A stretch of 16,139 nt of DNA from JBBSEZ01 sp038239195 (GTDB taxonomy: Bacteria > Planctomycetota > Planctomycetia > Gemmatales > Gemmataceae): contig JBBSEZ010000222.1 in assembly GCA_038239195.1 (NCBI GenBank), forward strand, positions 1 through 16,139. The letters are read 5' to 3'. Below are positions 13,936 through 16,139 of this stretch, in pieces. Positions within the stretch are counted from its first letter, which is position 1. Each line of letters begins with the position of its first letter. Position numbers and translations under genes: made by a program. Under the pieces are notes generated by a model. The model saw only the letters and a list, made by a program, of their open reading frames with translations. It did no database searches and had not been told where the DNA came from.

Positions 13936-14118
13936 ATGCAGCCGATCTGGTGCAACGCGGCGGCCTTGGCGGTCGCCCTCCTCTTCTACGTCTGGCGAAC
14001 CTACGCCCAACTGCGCCATCGCAAACATCGCGTCCTGCGCGAGCGCGTCGCACACATGCTCTGGGTCATGGCCGATCAGATCGAAGGGCCCACGGCGAAA
14101 TCGATGTCCGCGAGCTGA
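13936..14118 (+). CDS. small single-pass membrane protein
   Basis: A 60-residue protein, not recognised. Residues about 6-20 (CNAAALAVALLFYVW) form one membrane helix. A basic segment follows (RTYAQLRHRKHRVLRERV), so the C-terminus should stay in the cytoplasm, and then an amphipathic stretch HMLWVMADQIEG. The excellent Shine-Dalgarno supports expression. The hydrophobic-then-basic pattern makes a chance ORF unlikely. It is divergent from the gene at 13332. A membrane regulatory or stress peptide is possible, but nothing shows it. Confidence 0.68.
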   Translation: MQPIWCNAAALAVALLFYVWRTYAQLRHRKHRVLRERVAHMLWVMADQIEGPTAKSMSAS

Positions 14119-14140
14119 ACCAAACTTCCGCCGCGCGAAC

Positions 14141-14169
14141 TTGACGCGCCGGAAAAGTTGACCTACGGT
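14141..14169 (+). promoter_or_regulatory. possible promoter of a non-coding transcript
   Basis: TTGACG (14141-14146, 5 of 6), a 17-bp spacer and TACGGT (14164-14169, 3 of 6). It lies 23 bp after the small membrane gene and about 180 bp before an intrinsic terminator, with no credible ORF between. Confidence 0.35.
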
Positions 14170-14175
14170 TGGGGT

Positions 14176-14372
14176 GAACGCGACGGCACGCAGCGAGCCT
14201 CTCCCCTCCCCGTGGTTCGCTCTTCCGCTCCCCCACGAACATCTTATCTTCCGATGGCGATCTCGGTAACCATCGGCTCAGGCTCGCATGCCCTCGGGCG
14301 CGCGGGCGGCATCCTCCACCGAGACAGAGGTTCCCACTTGCGCTTGCGCAGGTGGGGCCTCTGTTTTTGTTT
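14176..14372 (+). ncRNA. candidate small structured RNA or leader
   Basis: This stretch has no convincing protein gene but shows three successive hairpins. The first is AGCGAGCC (14192-14199) with GGTTCGCT (14214-14221), including one G-U pair. The second is CCGATGG (14251-14257) with CCATCGG (14270-14276). The third is the terminator at 14324. A possible promoter precedes it. It could be a free small RNA of about 195 nt, the long 3' end of the 60-residue gene's transcript, or a regulatory leader before the oxidoreductase. It is not recognisable as SRP RNA, tmRNA, 6S RNA or RNase P RNA. Confidence 0.35.
14324..14372 (+). terminator. intrinsic (Rho-independent) terminator
   Basis: ACAGAGG (14324-14330) pairs with CCTCTGT (14358-14364), inside it CCCAC with GTGGG, and at the tip TGCGC with GCGCA around a TT loop. 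The stem is followed by TTTTT-G-TTT. No A-run precedes it, so it acts on + strand transcripts only. It is the clearest terminator in the window. Confidence 0.8.
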
Positions 14373-14398
14373 GTGGGCAAAATCCGCGACCTACCCGA

Positions 14399-14428
14399 TT
14401 GACCCACCTCTCCCTTCGCGGATACATT
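14399..14428 (+). promoter_or_regulatory. sigma-70-like promoter for the oxidoreductase gene
   Basis: TTGACC (14399-14404, 5 of 6), an 18-bp spacer and TACATT (14423-14428, 4 of 6) lie just after the terminator and 44 bp before the start codon. The oxidoreductase is therefore probably transcribed alone. Confidence 0.5.
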
Positions 14429-14472
14429 ACCGTTAGTGCCTTCCACCTACCCACCCTGGGGAGACTCCCTCC

Positions 14473-15972
14473 ATGCCTTCGATGAATCGACGGGACTTCA
14501 TGTACGACACCGCCTGGCTCGCCGCCGCCGTTGCGGCCGCCGGTACCGCGAGCGACGCGGACGGCGCCGCCGCCCCGAGCGCCCCGGCTCGCGCCGGCAA
14601 CGCGCTGGATCGCTTGCGCGTCGCGGTCGTTGGCGTCAGGGGCCGGGGGATGTCCCACGTCGAGGGCTTCTCCAAGAGGCACAACTGCGAGGTCACCACC
14701 ATCTGCGATGCGGACTCGGCCGTCATCGGCCCGGCAATGAAGCTGGTCGAGAAACGGGAAGGCAGGGCGCCGAAGTTCGAGCAGGACGTGCGCAAGGTCG
14801 TCGAAGACCCCAACGTCGACGTCGTCGCCATCGCCACGCCCAACCACTGGCACGCCCTGGCCGCCATCTGGGCGATGCAGAACAACAAGGACGTCTACGT
14901 CGAGAAGCCTGTCAGCCACAACGTCAGCGAAGGCCGTCGCATCGTCGAGACCGCCCGCAAGTTCCGGCGCATCTGCCAGACCGGCACCCAGAGCCGCAGC
15001 ACCAAGGGAATGCGCGACGCGATGGCCTTCCTGCACTCCGGCCAGCTCGGCACGGTCAAATTGGCGCGCGGCCTGTGCTACAAGCTGCGCGGCAGCATCG
15101 GCAAGGTGGCCGCGCCCACGCCGATCCCCAAGACGGTCGATTACAACCTCTGGTGTGGCCCGGCCCCAATGAAGCCGCTCATGCGGAAGAAGTTGCACTA
15201 CGACTGGCACTGGGTCTGGGACTACGGCAACGGCGACCTGGGCAACCAGGGCATCCACGAGATGGACAAGGCGCGCTGGGGCCTGAACAAGAACGTCCTC
15301 TGTAAGAGCGTGCAGACGGTCGGCGGGCGGTTCGGCTACGTCGATGACGGCGAGACGCCCAACACGGAGATCTCCCTCTTCGACTACGGCGATTGCCAGT
15401 TGCTCTTCGAGGTGCGCGGCTTGCAGTCCGATTCGCCTTACCCCGGCAAGGCGAGCCCGAAGCGCGACCCCAAAGGGAAGCCGCAGCCCTTCGTCGGCAA
15501 CGTCTGGTACGGCAGTCAGGGCTTCCTGGTCTGCCCGAGCTACTCGGGCGGCATCGCCTACAGCAACGACGGCGAAATCCTCAAGCGCTTCTCCGGCGAC
15601 GGCGACCACTTCGAGAACTTCGTCAAGGCGGTGCGCAACCGCCGCGCGGCCGACCTGACCGCCGACATCCTCGAAGGGCACCTGTCCAGCGCCCTGTGCC
15701 ACCTGGGCAACATCAGCTACCGCCTGGGCAAGCCGCAGGCGTTCAACCGGAAGGCGCAGGTCTTCACCGGCAACGCCGAGGCGATCAAGGCGCTGGCGGA
15801 TACCGAACAGCACCTCAAGGCGCACAAGATCAAGGTCGATGAGATCAGTTACAGCCTGGGGCGCAAGCTGACGCTGGACGTCAAGACGGAGAAGTTCATC
15901 GGGGACCGCGAGGCCGACGCGATGTTGACGCGCGAGTACCGGCGCGGGTTCGTGGTGCCGGCGAAGGTGTGA
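14473..15972 (+). CDS. Tat-exported Gfo/Idh/MocA family oxidoreductase
   Basis: A 499-residue protein. The Tat signal is NRRDFM (5-10) followed by an Ala-rich hydrophobic stretch (14-24). A Rossmann NAD(P)-binding domain begins at about 48, with VAVVGVRGRGM (50-60), ICDAD (77-81), the ATPNHWHALAA segment (121-131) and the family motif EKP (144-146, Lys145 catalytic). The C-terminal alpha-beta domain has WDYGNGDLGNQGIHEMDKARWGL (249-271), with His262 as the likely catalytic or substrate-binding His. Length and layout fit the planctomycete Tat-type members, which act on sugars or sugar derivatives outside the cytoplasm, folded with cofactor before export. The substrate is not known. GGGGAG lies about 9 bp before ATG 14473, and a promoter is seen upstream. 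Confidence 0.93.
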   Translation: MPSMNRRDFMYDTAWLAAAVAAAGTASDADGAAAPSAPARAGNALDRLRVAVVGVRGRGMSHVEGFSKRHNCEVTTICDADSAVIGPAMKLVEKREGRAPKFEQDVRKVVEDPNVDVVAIATPNHWHALAAIWAMQNNKDVYVEKPVSHNVSEGRRIVETARKFRRICQTGTQSRSTKGMRDAMAFLHSGQLGTVKLARGLCYKLRGSIGKVAAPTPIPKTVDYNLWCGPAPMKPLMRKKLHYDWHWVWDYGNGDLGNQGIHEMDKARWGLNKNVLCKSVQTVGGRFGYVDDGETPNTEISLFDYGDCQLLFEVRGLQSDSPYPGKASPKRDPKGKPQPFVGNVWYGSQGFLVCPSYSGGIAYSNDGEILKRFSGDGDHFENFVKAVRNRRAADLTADILEGHLSSALCHLGNISYRLGKPQAFNRKAQVFTGNAEAIKALADTEQHLKAHKIKVDEISYSLGRKLTLDVKTEKFIGDREADAMLTREYRRGFVVPAKV

Positions 15973-15986
15973 AGAAGGACGCGAAC

Positions 15987-16048
15987 GAGCGCCGAACAGA
16001 AGGGGGGCGGCGGGGTCAGCCCCCCCCCACCCCATCTGTTGGGCGCTC
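15987..16048. repeat. long GC-rich hairpin behind the oxidoreductase gene
   Basis: GAGCGCC-G-AACAGA (15987-16000) pairs with TCTGTT-G-GGCGCTC (16035-16048), and inside it a G6 run (16002-16007) can pair with a C9-type run (16020-16028). It starts 14 bp after the stop. There is no T-tract, so it could be a repeat element or a Rho-dependent or stabilising 3' structure. Confidence 0.6.
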
Positions 16049-16071
16049 TCGGCCCGGACCCCGGGGGCCGA
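16049..16071. repeat. second short hairpin abutting the first
   Basis: TCGGCCC (16049-16055) pairs with GGGCCGA (16065-16071). An A-rich stretch (16070-16079) follows. From 16072 to the window end nothing further is recognisable. Confidence 0.45.
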
Positions 16072-16139
16072 AACCAAAAACAGCAACCCCGTCGTCACCC
16101 CCCTGCGGTGGCACACCATACAAGTCCCCCGCCATTAGA

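Noticed and set aside
14278..16119. Long minus-strand open frame opposite the oxidoreductase
   Set aside because: Composition is that of an antisense frame and no domain is recognisable, whereas the plus strand encodes a complete Gfo/Idh/MocA protein.

Overview
The window looks like high-GC chromosomal DNA from a planctomycete, most likely Gemmataceae. This rests on the gene families seen: a TIGR02996 repeat-companion protein, a TIGR03000 domain, PVC-type dehydrogenase and heme-binding domains (TIGR02604/TIGR02603 type), an ECF sigma factor next to a kinase-SUMF1 fusion, and a Tat-exported Gfo/Idh/MocA oxidoreductase. No phage genes, CRISPR array, tRNA or rRNA were recognised. All family calls were made by eye, without a database search.

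Layout. Positions 1-1139 hold the tail of a GreA/GreB-like gene (+), a good sigma-70-like promoter, an FHA-domain gene (+) and an 87-bp MITE-like inverted-repeat element directly behind its stop codon. Positions 1140-5206 (+) hold an exported methyltransferase and a PVC-type dehydrogenase/cytochrome that is split into two genes. The propeller/HEAT half and the HEAT/heme half each have their own signal peptide. A palindromic repeat lies in the split and a second copy lies behind the heme gene. Positions 5297-11006 (-) read, in order of transcription, as ECF sigma factor, zinc-finger/Ser-Thr kinase/SUMF1 protein, beta-propeller lipoprotein-like protein, and a redoxin-cytochrome-copper-monooxygenase-like fusion. 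The gaps are 91, 99 and 87 bp, and several carry strong hairpins.

Positions 11110-12147 (+) hold a small acidic protein of unknown function, coupled by an ATGA overlap to a TIGR02996/LRR gene whose last repeats are out of frame after a G6 run. Positions 12155-13180 (-) hold a DJ-1/PfpI-family gene and, upstream of it, an antibiotic-biosynthesis-monooxygenase-like pseudogene with two in-frame stops and no indels. Positions 13332-14118 hold a divergent pair: a scramblase/LURP-one-like hypothetical (-) and a 60-residue membrane protein (+) with a near-perfect Shine-Dalgarno. Positions 14119-14472 contain no protein gene but have a candidate promoter, three hairpins and a clear intrinsic terminator, so a small structured RNA is possible. 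A Tat-exported Gfo/Idh/MocA oxidoreductase (14473-15972) and a GC-rich hairpin region close the window.

How the genes may work together. The sigma factor and kinase look like a planctomycete envelope-signalling pair; that the two exported redox/propeller genes downstream belong to the same transcript is inference from strand and spacing. The split cytochrome presumably works as a two-subunit version of the usual one-chain protein. The most unusual features are the gene fission at a repeat, the several different palindromic repeats placed at gene junctions, the two-stop pseudogene, and the candidate small RNA.
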